Positions 55,321 through 64,000 of a DNA stretch of 64,000 bases are shown in pieces. The stretch is from Holophagae bacterium (GTDB taxonomy: Bacteria > Acidobacteriota > Holophagae > Acanthopleuribacterales > Acanthopleuribacteraceae). Every line of letters begins with the position of its first letter. Position 1 is the first letter of the stretch. The stretch is from positions 124,001 through 188,000 of the forward strand of contig JAUIFE010000005.1 in NCBI GenBank assembly GCA_030429565.1. Reading direction: 5' to 3'. The notes below the pieces were generated by a model. That model had not been told where the DNA came from, ran no database searches, and worked only from the letters and a program-made list of their open reading frames with translations. The translations under genes and the position numbers were made by a program.

Positions 55321-55342
55321 CCCACGGCCTCACAAGCGTGGG
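55321..55342. repeat. Inverted repeat between radical SAM and precursor genes
   Basis: CCCACG (55321-55326) and CGTGGG (55337-55342), loop of ten. It lies in the 145-base spacer ahead of the precursor and may affect read-through from the radical SAM gene. Confidence 0.4.
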
Positions 55343-55363
55343 TCCACGGGGCGTCGTGCGGTT

Positions 55364-56797
55364 TTAAACAACGGAAATTTGACGCGATGCATCGCTGAGG
55401 TTAAACGCCTCCAGCAGTTCACCCTTGGGGTTAAACCGGGTCGTGATACAAGGCTGACGGTTTTCTTCAATGCGAATCAGTGGGCAGTGGATCCCTTGGC
55501 AGGCCGGTAAAACCGCGCACTTCTGGCATTGTGAATCGCGTTGGAAGGCCGGTTCGGTCCAGAGCGCCATTTTGTCTGGGTCCAAAACCATCTTGCCTTC
55601 TTTATCAAAGTGACCGACGATGTTGTGGTCGGCGGTATCCAAGGCAATCGTGCATTTCATGATTTTGCCGGTGGCCCCAATCAGGAATGAATAGGGGCGT
55701 GCGGCGTAACACGCTTGGCGTCCGAATTGGTTGAAGTCTTTGATGGTCAGGATGTTCAAGCCGCGTTTCTTGGCTTCTCTTTTAAGTTCCGATTTAATAA
55801 GGGCGCGTTCGCCGCGCGTGCCACACACCTCGAGATTTTCATCATTATCGCCGCCCCATTTACCAACCCCGTGAAAGGCCAAATGGAAACGCGAGTCGCC
55901 GCCCATGCCCTTTTGGATCAAGTCCAGGAAGGGTTCCATTTTGCTGTGGTTGTTGCGGTCGAAGTTGACGCGAATGCGAATGGTGAAATCATCTTTGCGT
56001 TTCGCCATCGACTTGAGGTTGTTGTAGATCGTTTCAAAGGTTTCGCTGCCGTCACGTGCCGGGCGACTGCAGTTGTGGCTCTCCGGCGGGCCGTCCAAGG
56101 TGATTTGGAACATATTGACGCCCCAGGAAAGCAAGGCGTCTGCTTTTTCCGGCGTGAGTAAGTAACCGTTGGTGGTCATGTTCCCTACGAAATGCAAATC
56201 GTGCTCATCGGCCGTTTCTTTGAAGAAAGGTGCCAGATCCTTAACCGCCGGGTATCCGTAAAGGGGTTCGCCGCCAAACCAGCTCACCAGCAGGCTGTCC
56301 AGCGAATCGATGCGGTCCGTGACCATCTTCTTGACCGCTTTGCGGACTTCGGGCCGCATGGTTCCACGCGCAAATTTCTCGTAGCAGTATTGGCAACGGA
56401 AGTTGCAGTCCTCACTCGCCAATAAAATAAGGTGAAGGCTGTTGCTGCGATAGTGTTGGTGGCCGAACATCGCTTCAAAACGGCGAAGCTCGTCGGCACC
56501 TTCCTTGACCAGATAACCGCGTTTCGCCAAATAGGCGGTAAAGCCCTCTTCTTTCCCTTCAAAACCCTTGCGTGCCAACATGTCGCGCACCTTGGGGGCA
56601 TCGCTTGGGTCAAAGGCGCTCATGGCGCGGGTCAACGTATTCCACAGCACCATTTGTCCGTTGTCGGCTTTGGCTCGAACGTTAAATCGAGAAGGCACCC
56701 ATCGGGTCAATTTGGGTGCGGTTTCTGTTTCGATGTCGACTTGCCCATTGTCGTTTAAGTCGTGAGGGGAGACGGAAAGAATGGTGCTCTGTTGCAT
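55364..56797 (-). CDS. Radical SAM/SPASM peptide maturase
   Basis: 477 residues from ATG 56797 (AAGGA ten bases upstream); a longer frame to 56983 lacks support. Residues 30-115 (RFNVRAKADNGQMVLWNTLTRAMSAFDP) look like the N-terminal region seen in SPASM maturases. The radical SAM cluster is Cys131-xxx-Cys135-xx-Cys138 (CNFRCQYCY), with GGEPLYGYP and TNGYLLTPEKAD downstream. The C-terminal SPASM part has Cys in QACYAARPYSF, IMKCT, CQKCAVLPACQGIHC. Such enzymes install C-C, C-S or C-O crosslinks or epimerise RiPP cores. Encoded 145 bases ahead of the precursor. Trp45 and Cys46/Cys50 are natural targets. Confidence 0.93.
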   Translation of the reverse strand: MQQSTILSVSPHDLNDNGQVDIETETAPKLTRWVPSRFNVRAKADNGQMVLWNTLTRAMSAFDPSDAPKVRDMLARKGFEGKEEGFTAYLAKRGYLVKEGADELRRFEAMFGHQHYRSNSLHLILLASEDCNFRCQYCYEKFARGTMRPEVRKAVKKMVTDRIDSLDSLLVSWFGGEPLYGYPAVKDLAPFFKETADEHDLHFVGNMTTNGYLLTPEKADALLSWGVNMFQITLDGPPESHNCSRPARDGSETFETIYNNLKSMAKRKDDFTIRIRVNFDRNNHSKMEPFLDLIQKGMGGDSRFHLAFHGVGKWGGDNDENLEVCGTRGERALIKSELKREAKKRGLNILTIKDFNQFGRQACYAARPYSFLIGATGKIMKCTIALDTADHNIVGHFDKEGKMVLDPDKMALWTEPAFQRDSQCQKCAVLPACQGIHCPLIRIEENRQPCITTRFNPKGELLEAFNLSDASRQISVV

Positions 56798-57484
56798 GGT
56801 GTGAAAATCCTTAGTGTGAACAAGTGCTTTAAAAATAAGCACATACCGTCGGCTGTGGGGGGCCGTCGGTGTGACGATGGTGTTGGACTTTTGGTCTGGA
56901 AAAAATAGGGGGCTATAGACCGACCAGCTAAACGGAGGCTTCAGCGCGTGGTGACCATGACGGTGACCGACAGAAAAACCCAAACCCTATATGCGAGAAT
57001 GGTTGGGTAGGTCGCTCGCGCTTTTCTTTAAACTCAGTTAGACGTATTCCCGTTAACTGATCGATTTTTGCGACGGATACTGCGTCGTCTTTTTACTTCA
57101 AATTCGTGTCTTATTTTTTTTATCGCGCTTTCCGGGTTGATTTCAAGCGTATTTTTTACGAGGTGAGCCTTGGTTTTGACCTTGAATTGACATAAACCGA
57201 ATAGAAGCAAGCGTCTAGATCGCTCATTTTTGCTAAACAAATTTTTAACTCGCTTTTTACATGGGGGCTGGTTTAGCCTAAAAGGCCAGACGACACCAAG
57301 GTTTCGAAAAATGTTGGGATTCCGGGGTCAAGGCTCGCTCTGCAAGAAGAATCTGTATGAAATGATGGCTTTTTGCCCTTTTCAGCGAGCTTTCATGTTT
57401 GTGTTCTGGGTTCTGACCTCTTTGTTTTCTTAGGAAGCAGTGGCCGTCTCAAGTGTCTTTTTTACGCGAAGGAGGTCTGTTTGC
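56798..57484. other. Divergent AT-rich region between radical SAM and JmjC-2 genes
   Basis: About 690 bases. AT-rich between 57030 and 57480. Frames at 57034-57240 (minus) and 57230-57433 (plus) have no ribosome-binding site and look random. It should hold divergent promoters for both arms of the RiPP locus; a plus-strand TTGACA lies near 57187 but no -10 box at a proper distance was found. Confidence 0.5.
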
Positions 57485-58660
57485 GTGATAACTCTTGAAG
57501 ATGTTTTATACGACCTGCCCCTACCAGAATTTTTTGAAAACTATTGGGAACAAAAGCCCTTATATATTTCATCCGGCCATTCCGAGCGTTTTTCTTCGCT
57601 CTTTTCGCTGAAAGGGCTCGACCAATTACTGAGTGGCTTGCCTGAGAAACGGCTTACGCTGGCCAAGCAAGGTGTGGAAACGCCCGTGGTGGTTCCTGAA
57701 CTGTTCGGTGGCTTGTCCTTAAGCGAGCTTTACGCCCATTACGCCGATGGTTACACGCTTGTTGCCAATGACCTTACCGATCTCCAGCCCTCCGTGGGCG
57801 CGCTCTGCTCTTCCTTGAGCCATTCCTTCGGTGCCCGCGTGGCCGCGAACTTGTACGCGACGCCGCGCGCCTCAGCCGGGTTCGGTCCCCATTGGGACGA
57901 GCACGATGTGCTTATTCTGCAACTCGAAGGTGCTAAAGCTTGGCGGGTTTACGATTCCGGACCCGAGCTGCCGCGCATTTTGCCCAAAACCCTTGAAGGG
58001 AAAGGGGAGCGCAGCGTTCGAGATCCTGGCGAACCGGCCATGGCGCTGCAGTTGCGCGCGGGCGACGCCCTCTACCTTCCTCGTGGCACCGTTCACAATG
58101 CCTTTACCGAAGATTCTCATTCCCTTCACCTTACACTGGGGATCTACACCAAAACCTGGGAGCAACTGCTGATTGCGGCCGTGCAAAATGTCGCCCAACA
58201 TCACCTTGCTCTTCGTCGCGGTTTGCCGCCCGGTTTTCTGTTTCGGGGCGAGAATTCATCGCATGATGAAACCCTCAAAACCCTCCTGCAGGAGGTTGCG
58301 GCAGAGGCCAAGCTTGGCGCCGCCAAAGACATCTTGGCTGAACAGGTTTTAGGTTCTGTTAAACCCTGCCCCACGCAACATTTCGCCCAGCTTCATCAGC
58401 TAGAAAACCTGGACCTAGATTCCCTTGTTGCCCGGCGCTTGGACATGCCGTTTTTGCTTCGTGAACGCGATGCCACGGTGGCTTTGTGTTTTCCCGGCAA
58501 CATGCAAAAGGCACCTGCAAAGGTTGACGAAGCTTTTCGGTTTATTGCCGAAACGACCCGTTTTCGTGTGGGCGACATGCCTGAATCATTGGGTGACAAA
58601 ACCAAAATCTTGCTGGTGAAACATTTCATCGCCAAGGGGTTTTTGCATTTTGTCAACTAG
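57485..58660 (+). CDS. JmjC/cupin-4 2-oxoglutarate hydroxylase-like protein (copy 2)
   Basis: 391 residues; GTG 57485 is nine bases after GAAGGAGG. Same architecture as copy 1: FFENYWEQKPLYI start, Fe triad His136-x-Asp138 (GPHWDEHD) and His204 (RGTVHNAF), 2-oxoglutarate strand SLHLTLGI and the winged-helix-like tail FRVGDMPESLGDKTKILLVKHFI. The two copies differ clearly outside these motifs, so they probably act on different positions. It heads the rightward unit leading to the transporters, 475 bases ahead of the C39 gene. Confidence 0.88.
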   Translation: MITLEDVLYDLPLPEFFENYWEQKPLYISSGHSERFSSLFSLKGLDQLLSGLPEKRLTLAKQGVETPVVVPELFGGLSLSELYAHYADGYTLVANDLTDLQPSVGALCSSLSHSFGARVAANLYATPRASAGFGPHWDEHDVLILQLEGAKAWRVYDSGPELPRILPKTLEGKGERSVRDPGEPAMALQLRAGDALYLPRGTVHNAFTEDSHSLHLTLGIYTKTWEQLLIAAVQNVAQHHLALRRGLPPGFLFRGENSSHDETLKTLLQEVAAEAKLGAAKDILAEQVLGSVKPCPTQHFAQLHQLENLDLDSLVARRLDMPFLLRERDATVALCFPGNMQKAPAKVDEAFRFIAETTRFRVGDMPESLGDKTKILLVKHFIAKGFLHFVN

Positions 58661-59135
58661 CCGGCGTTTCTCAGCCGCGGTGTTGTTCCGTCACTGAATC
58701 TGCCGTGATGACCTTGTCGCAGGCAAGGGCTCACCCAAACGGACCGTGCCGACAGGTTGCCCCTTAACCTTGGTTCTTGGTTGTAACTTAATTGATTGCA
58801 GTTGTTTCGTTTCTTTCTCGGCCGATGCGTGCCTGCGCTTGGTCCCGACCTTCTCGTCAATCGAGGAACCTGATGGTGAAATTCATGGGTTTTTTTCATG
58901 CTACGGCTTTTTTTAGGAACCAGCTTGACCTTTGCCGGGCCGGTCCTGTTAAAGTTAACGCCAGACAACTTCGTTTTTATGATTTTTCTCGGGCGCTCGG
59001 CTTTTTAAACGGTGGGCGACCTGTTGATCGCGGATTATTCGCGGCGTTTTCAAGATGTCACATATTTTCGGATGGTTTTCCCTGCTCGGCTCGCCCGATT
59101 GAGGGGTCGAATCATCCTTCTAGCGAAAAGGTCCT
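58661..59135. other. Gap between JmjC-2 and transporter genes
   Basis: About 475 bases. No gene is supported; a plus frame starting at 58873 lacks a ribosome-binding site and recognisable sequence. A transporter promoter is expected here but no clear boxes were seen. Confidence 0.45.
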
Positions 59136-61292
59136 ATGAGTAAAAAGCAACCAATGCCCAAACGGAAGAAAACTCCTTCCGTCATCCAGATGGAAGCCGT
59201 CGAATGTGGTGCTGCGTCCCTTGCCATGATTTTGGCTTATCATGGCCGGCTCGTGCCCTTGGAAGAGTTGCGGGTGTCCTGTGGGGTTTCTCGTGATGGT
59301 GTCAAAGCCAGCAATATCCTCAAAGCCGCCCGGCGTTACGGGTTGACCGCCAAAGGGTTTAAGACCGAGCCGGAGCCTCTGTTTGACATGGCGCCGCCCC
59401 TGATTGTGCACTGGAACTTCAACCACTTTTTGGTTTACGAAGGCCGTCGCGGTAATTGGGTTTTCTTAAATGACCCCGCTTCGGGTCCGCGTAAGGTCAC
59501 GGTCGAAGAATTTGATCATAGCTTTACCGGCGTTGCGCTCACCTTTGAGCCTGGGCCCGAATTCCAGCGTGGTGGCGTCATGAACAATATGACCAACATG
59601 CTGCGTAGCCGGATTCGCGATGTTCGTTCCCTCGCGCTGATTATTCTCGCCGGCTTAATGCTGGTGATTCCCGGTCTGTTGACCCCCATTTTTTCCAAGG
59701 TTTTTATCGATAATATTTTGATCCAAAACATGACCGGCTGGTTTCGGCCGCTGATTTTGGGCATGGTGTTTATGGTTTCAATTCAAGCCCTACTCACCTG
59801 GTTTAAAGAGTATTACCTGCTTCGCCTAGAAACCAAATTGACCCTGGCTGAATCTTCCCGCTACCTTGGTTATCTGCTTCAGTTGCCCATGGTTTTTTTC
59901 TCTCAGCGTTATTCCGGCGAATTGGTGAACCGGGTTGGGAACAACGACCGCGTCGCTGATTTGGTCACCCACAAGTTGACCGCCGCCGCGCTCGATATGA
60001 CCACTGTTGCCTTTTATGCGCTGTTGATGTTGTTTTTTGACCCGCTGCTGTTGATGGTCGGCGTCTTGATCGCCATGACCAACTTGCTCGTGTTGCGGTC
60101 CGTGGCGAGCATGCGGGAAACCATGAACGTCAACTTAATGGTCGATACCGGCAAGATGTTTGGTTATGGTGCGACCGGTTTGCGTCTGATCGAAACCTTA
60201 AAAGCAAGCGGCGGGGAAAACGACTTTTTCGCCAAGTGGTCCGGTTACCAAGCCAAGGCCGTCAATACCCACCAGCGTTTAGGCCGGGTGAACTACTTAA
60301 TTGCCGTCGTGCCGCCCTTTTTGACCAACTTCAACACGGTTGCGATTCTCTGTTTGGGTGGGTTGCGCGTCATGCAGGGCAGCATGACCCTGGGCACCTT
60401 GGTTGCCTTTATGGCGCTCATGAAAAATTTCATGGGACCCTTTAATAAATTGGTCGGGTTGGGTGCCGATTTCCAACAAGCCAAAGGATTTATGGCTCAG
60501 CTCGACGATGTGTACCAGTATCCCAAGGATCCCTGTTTGCGCGAGCCCGCCGAGGAACTGCCCATTTCAAAGCTTTCCGGGCATGTCGAAATTCGGGATT
60601 TGGCTTTTGGCTATAGCCCGCTTGAGCCTCCGCTGATCGTTGATTTTAACCTCGAGCTCCGTCCCGGGCAGCGGGTTGCCTTGGTTGGGAGCTCCGGCAG
60701 CGGCAAGTCGACCGTGGCCAAATTAATTACCGGCATTTTCCAACCATTACACGGTGAGATTCTTTTTGACGGCAAGCCGCGCGAGGCCTATCCACGAGAA
60801 ACCATGGTGAATTCACTGGCCGTGGTGGACCAAAACATTTCGATGTTTGAGGGCACCATTCGTGAAAACTTAACCCTTTGGGACGGCACCATTACCGATG
60901 AGCAATTGGTCCGTGCCGCCAAAGATGCCGCCATCCACGAAATGATCACCGAACGACCCGCTGCTTATGACAGTCGGGTAGAAGAGGGCGGCGCCAACTT
61001 TAGTGGCGGCCAGCGTCAGCGCCTGGAAATCGCGCGCGGCTTTTTGAACGATCCAACCATTTTGGTCATGGACGAGGCGACCAGTGCCTTGGACACCGAA
61101 ACCGAAATGTGGATTGATGACGCCGTTCGTCGGCGTGGGTGTACCTGTATTATCGTTGCTCACCGGTTGAGTACCATTCGCGATTGTGACGAGATCGTGG
61201 TCATGGAACGCGGCAAGATCGTGCAACGTGGGAACCATGAACAACTTATGGAACAGCCAGGACATTATGCCGACCTGGTCAAGAGTATGTAG
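59136..61292 (+). CDS. Peptidase-containing ABC transporter (C39, NHLM ABC1-like)
   Basis: 718 residues, AAAAGG upstream. Residues 15-125 form a C39 double-glycine peptidase: oxyanion Gln18, Cys24 (VECGAASLAMIL), His97 (HWNFNHFLVYEG) and Asp113 (NDPASGPR). A six-helix ABC membrane domain follows (about 155-450), then the ATPase with Walker A GSSGSGKST, signature FSGGQRQRLEIARG, Walker B ILVMDEATSALD. It cleaves leader peptides after Gly-Gly and exports the core. Its match to the NHLM peptidase/ATP-binding type is by context. Thirteen bases before the second ABC gene. Confidence 0.93.
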   Translation: MSKKQPMPKRKKTPSVIQMEAVECGAASLAMILAYHGRLVPLEELRVSCGVSRDGVKASNILKAARRYGLTAKGFKTEPEPLFDMAPPLIVHWNFNHFLVYEGRRGNWVFLNDPASGPRKVTVEEFDHSFTGVALTFEPGPEFQRGGVMNNMTNMLRSRIRDVRSLALIILAGLMLVIPGLLTPIFSKVFIDNILIQNMTGWFRPLILGMVFMVSIQALLTWFKEYYLLRLETKLTLAESSRYLGYLLQLPMVFFSQRYSGELVNRVGNNDRVADLVTHKLTAAALDMTTVAFYALLMLFFDPLLLMVGVLIAMTNLLVLRSVASMRETMNVNLMVDTGKMFGYGATGLRLIETLKASGGENDFFAKWSGYQAKAVNTHQRLGRVNYLIAVVPPFLTNFNTVAILCLGGLRVMQGSMTLGTLVAFMALMKNFMGPFNKLVGLGADFQQAKGFMAQLDDVYQYPKDPCLREPAEELPISKLSGHVEIRDLAFGYSPLEPPLIVDFNLELRPGQRVALVGSSGSGKSTVAKLITGIFQPLHGEILFDGKPREAYPRETMVNSLAVVDQNISMFEGTIRENLTLWDGTITDEQLVRAAKDAAIHEMITERPAAYDSRVEEGGANFSGGQRQRLEIARGFLNDPTILVMDEATSALDTETEMWIDDAVRRRGCTCIIVAHRLSTIRDCDEIVVMERGKIVQRGNHEQLMEQPGHYADLVKSM

Positions 61293-61304
61293 GAAGGGTC
61301 CGCG

Positions 61305-64000
61305 ATGAGTGCCTTTTTCAGTCATTTAGAATCTTTCGCCGAGATTGTTTCTGCCGCCGGAAACGAACGGGTCGACTTGGCCGACGCCGACAATGTCTGG
61401 TTCGTTAAGTCCGGCAAGCTGGATGTTTTCTTCGGCTTTCCCGAGCCTGGCCATCGTGCGCCTCGCCCGAACCACTTCTTGCGGTTGGAAGCCGGTTCCT
61501 TGATTTTCGGCTTGGAACCCGCTACCAATGGACCCAATCCTTTATTGACCGGAGTCGGCACCACCGGGGGTTCTTTAATTAAACTCTCGCGTCGGCAACT
61601 GAGCCAAATGTCGGCTGAGCCCGATTGGTCTGGTGAAATTGCACGCCGCTTGGATGATTGGCTGACGGCGCTTTCCAACGCGCTTTTCTCCGAGCCAACC
61701 CCCAAAAATCACCACCAGCTTGGTGGGGAACAGCAACAAAACTTTGCCGCCGACGAGGTGGTTGTCTGTGCCGATGCGCCGCGTTGGGTGCGGTTTCCCA
61801 AAGGATCGGCGCGGCCGTTCAACCATGACGCGGTGGCTGCCGTCGATGGCGCTTGTTTTTTTCCGCTAAGCGGAAGCGCTTGGCTTCAAACCGATTGTGA
61901 GAGCGAAGCGGAAATCATCGCCACGGATCGCCTGTTCACCGTTCCCGACTGGGAACAACACTTGGATCGTTACCACGACAACGTATTGGCATGGCTCCAC
62001 AGCAATTACCACGCTAAACGCGAGGCTGAACACCAGCGTTGGCACCAAAAAGCCCAAAATGAAGAACGCATGGTTGACGCCACTTGGGCGCGTTTTTCCG
62101 GTGTGACCGGTGCCGATGCCGCGATGGTGGTGCCCACCGAAATACGCGGTGACGGCATGCTGGCCGCGTGTGCTCTTGTGACCGAAGCCGCCAACATTAA
62201 ACTCAATACCGAGGCCTTCGCCAGCATGAAGGGCAGTCCGACTTTGGCTCAGGTTAGTCGCCGCTCCGGTTTTCGTTACCGCCAAGTGGTGCTGGCCGGG
62301 GAATGGTGGCGTGAAGAAAGCGGACCTTTGTTGGGCATCGATGCGGCATCCAAACGGCCGATTGCCTTGTTACCGCGACGCGGGGCTCGCTACGACGCCG
62401 TGGACCCCGTCAGTGGGCGCCGTCGGCGCGTGAACAAGGATAACGTCGACCAAGTTTTGCCTACCGCGTTTATGTTTTACCGACCTTTGCCCGCCCGTGC
62501 CCTCAACTTTTTTGATCTCGTGGCCCACGCCCGATTCGGCATTTTAGGCGAGTGGTTGACGCTGCTCGCCATGGCCGTGGCCATTGCGCTACTGGGCCTG
62601 ACCGTGCCTTTGGGCATTGGGATGGTCTTCGATGTAATTATTCCTCAATCGGAACCCATTAGTTTACTGGTGGTTGCCGCTGGTTTGGTGATTGCTGGTT
62701 TGGCCAAAGCCGCCATGTCCCTGGTGCGGGGTCTGGCGTTGTTGCGTCTGGAAGGCAAGATTGGACCTGCAATGCAAGCGGCCGTGTGGGATCGTATTCT
62801 GTCCTTGCCCGTCCCGTTTTTTCGCGATTTCAGTTCCGGCGATTTAATCAAGCGGGCCATGGGTTTTATGCAAATTCAGCGCAGCCTCTCTGGCCCTGCC
62901 ATAACCACACTGATTAACGGTGTTTTCAGCGTGTTTTACTTGGCGCAACTCTTTTTGATTAGCCCGCGGCTTGGTCGCGTCGCCATGGCTTTGGTGACAC
63001 TGGCCTTGATACCCTTGATTTTATCGCTTGTTAAAGTGCGGCTTGAGCGCGACGCCAACCGGATTGAGGGACGTCTCACCGGGTTGTTACTGCAACTGAT
63101 TGGCGGGGTTTCCAAGTTACGTGTGAGCGGTTCCGAAGCGCGGGCTTTTTCCGCTTGGGCCGAATCCTTTGTGGTGCTCAAACGGCTCACCTACCGTTCC
63201 GGTTTGATTGAAGCGTTGGTGCGCACTTGGAACAGCATTAACCTACAACTTTCGACCATCGTGTTGTTTATTTTCATGATGATGCTGCAAGAGGATCAGG
63301 CTGGGCTCAGTGTCGGCGCGTTCATTGCTTTTTCCGCCGCCTTTAGTCTTTTCTTGGGTGCCGCGCTGCAACTCTCCGATACCGCCGTCATGATGTTTTC
63401 CTTGTTGCCCGTTTACGAACGCACCAAGCCGATTCTGGAGGCCGTCCCCGAAACCGCCGACGAGGGCTTGGTCGAACCAGGCGAGTTGAGCGGCTCGATT
63501 GAGGTCGGCCACCTTACCTTCCGCTATGAGCCGGAGGGGCGCGCTATTTTAGACGACTTGTCTTTTACCATCCAGGCCAACGAATTTGTTGCCTTGGTTG
63601 GACCTTCGGGTTCCGGCAAATCCACCTTGCTGCGGATGTTGTTGGGCTTCGAGAAACCCGAATCGGGTGCCGTGTATTATGACGGAAAAGAATTGGCCGG
63701 GTTGGATTTACAAGAAGTGCGGCGCCAAATTGGGATTGTTCTGCAATCCAGCCAACCGGTTCCCGGCAGCATTTACCACAATATTATTGGTTCGCTGCCC
63801 TTGTCCGAAAAAGACGCTTGGGAAGCGGCGGCCATGGCCGGAATCGACCAAGATATCCGCGACATGCCGATGGGCATGCACACTGAGATTTCGGAGGGCG
63901 GCGGCACTTTGTCAGGTGGCCAGGTGCAGCGCTTGATGATTGCGCGTGCCTTGGCCAACAAACCGCGCATCCTCTTTTTTGACGAGGCCACTAGCGCTTT
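61305..64000 (+). CDS. NHLM-type bacteriocin export ABC transporter with N-terminal regulatory region, truncated by the window end
   Basis: At least 898 residues; GAAGGG upstream of ATG 61305. The first 400 residues lack peptidase motifs and include cyclic-nucleotide-binding-like beta segments, GVTGADAAMVVPTEIRGDGMLAACALV, and a further FPKGSARPF region, matching the long N-terminus of NHLM ABC2 proteins (TIGR03797-like in my reading). Then an ABC membrane domain (LLAMAVAIALLGLTVPLGIGMVF) and an ATPase with Walker A GPSGSGKST, signature LSGGQVQRLMIARALA and Walker B ILFFDEATSA at the very edge. Partners the C39 transporter in exporting the peptide. The last part of the ATPase lies outside the window. 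Confidence 0.88.
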   Translation, partial: MSAFFSHLESFAEIVSAAGNERVDLADADNVWFVKSGKLDVFFGFPEPGHRAPRPNHFLRLEAGSLIFGLEPATNGPNPLLTGVGTTGGSLIKLSRRQLSQMSAEPDWSGEIARRLDDWLTALSNALFSEPTPKNHHQLGGEQQQNFAADEVVVCADAPRWVRFPKGSARPFNHDAVAAVDGACFFPLSGSAWLQTDCESEAEIIATDRLFTVPDWEQHLDRYHDNVLAWLHSNYHAKREAEHQRWHQKAQNEERMVDATWARFSGVTGADAAMVVPTEIRGDGMLAACALVTEAANIKLNTEAFASMKGSPTLAQVSRRSGFRYRQVVLAGEWWREESGPLLGIDAASKRPIALLPRRGARYDAVDPVSGRRRRVNKDNVDQVLPTAFMFYRPLPARALNFFDLVAHARFGILGEWLTLLAMAVAIALLGLTVPLGIGMVFDVIIPQSEPISLLVVAAGLVIAGLAKAAMSLVRGLALLRLEGKIGPAMQAAVWDRILSLPVPFFRDFSSGDLIKRAMGFMQIQRSLSGPAITTLINGVFSVFYLAQLFLISPRLGRVAMALVTLALIPLILSLVKVRLERDANRIEGRLTGLLLQLIGGVSKLRVSGSEARAFSAWAESFVVLKRLTYRSGLIEALVRTWNSINLQLSTIVLFIFMMMLQEDQAGLSVGAFIAFSAAFSLFLGAALQLSDTAVMMFSLLPVYERTKPILEAVPETADEGLVEPGELSGSIEVGHLTFRYEPEGRAILDDLSFTIQANEFVALVGPSGSGKSTLLRMLLGFEKPESGAVYYDGKELAGLDLQEVRRQIGIVLQSSQPVPGSIYHNIIGSLPLSEKDAWEAAAMAGIDQDIRDMPMGMHTEISEGGGTLSGGQVQRLMIARALANKPRILFFDEATSA

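Noticed and set aside
57034..57240. 68-codon basic frame in the divergent region, considered as a second peptide
   Set aside because: Low-complexity Lys/Arg composition from AT-rich DNA, no ribosome-binding site and no GG site.
58873..59139. Plus-strand small frame ahead of the C39 transporter, considered as another precursor
   Set aside because: No ribosome-binding site, no leader-like acidic region, runs into the transporter start.

Overview
The window comes from a diderm (Gram-negative) bacterium. It encodes lipoproteins, outer-membrane barrels, a TolC-type channel, a Wza-type export protein and a type III secretion chaperone. Base composition is moderately GC-rich, GC-ending codons are favoured, and TTG and GTG starts behind good ribosome-binding sites are common. 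Type III chaperone/effector genes, capsule genes and an NHLM-type peptide exporter together would fit a marine Acidobacteriota relative (Acanthopleuribacter-like). That placement is an inference from gene content, not from a marker gene. I saw no rRNA, tRNA, insertion sequence or CRISPR array.

Layout, left half. 1-3.1 kb: GABA/amide catabolism on the minus strand (nitrilase-family hydrolase, GABA aminotransferase, succinate-semialdehyde dehydrogenase). 3.8-7.6 kb: secreted neutral ceramidase with a strong terminator, a near-perfect CRP-type operator in the divergent gap, and a small barrel protein with Asp/His-rich stretches. 7.7-23.4 kb: exopolysaccharide locus. It holds a methyltransferase, three sugar-transferase-like proteins (one intact, two degenerate and fused to other domains), then a second transcription unit with its own promoter carrying a STAS protein, Wza-type exporter, Wzz/BY-kinase-like protein lacking its Walker A lysine, family 2 glycosyltransferase, flippase and a glycoside-hydrolase-like lipoprotein. 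23.4-30.2 kb: assorted hydrolases, a molybdopterin-oxidoreductase/pentapeptide-repeat fusion, and an unusual pair made of a receiver-domain protein and a stand-alone GyrB-like ATPase. 30.5-35.3 kb: a beta-propeller/DMFase-like secreted protein, then a CesT-type chaperone and a probable type III effector ending in a strong hairpin terminator.

Layout, right half. 35.8-64 kb reads as a large ribosomally synthesised, post-translationally modified peptide (RiPP) locus. A 50-residue precursor with a double-glycine leader and a 20-residue Trp/Cys-containing core sits beside a radical SAM/SPASM enzyme. Around them are two JmjC/cupin hydroxylase-like proteins, a methyltransferase, a nucleotidyltransferase-fold protein, a helical-repeat protein and an HExxH protein. 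Export would use a C39-peptidase ABC transporter, an NHLM-type ABC transporter with an N-terminal regulatory region (cut by the window end), an NHLM-type HlyD adaptor and a TolC-type channel.

The HlyD gene heads a seven-gene leftward operon that also holds two periplasmic solute-binding proteins, an outer-membrane protein, a D-Ala-D-Ala-ligase-like ATP-grasp enzyme, a sensor-only dCache protein and a 1207-residue fusion of duplicated periplasmic sensor modules with an MFS transporter. The likely logic is that the peptide is made and modified by the 50-58 kb genes, cleaved after Gly-Gly and exported by the 59-64 kb transporters with HlyD/TolC, while the sensor operon couples production to an extracellular ligand. 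This sensor-RiPP combination is the most novel-looking content here.
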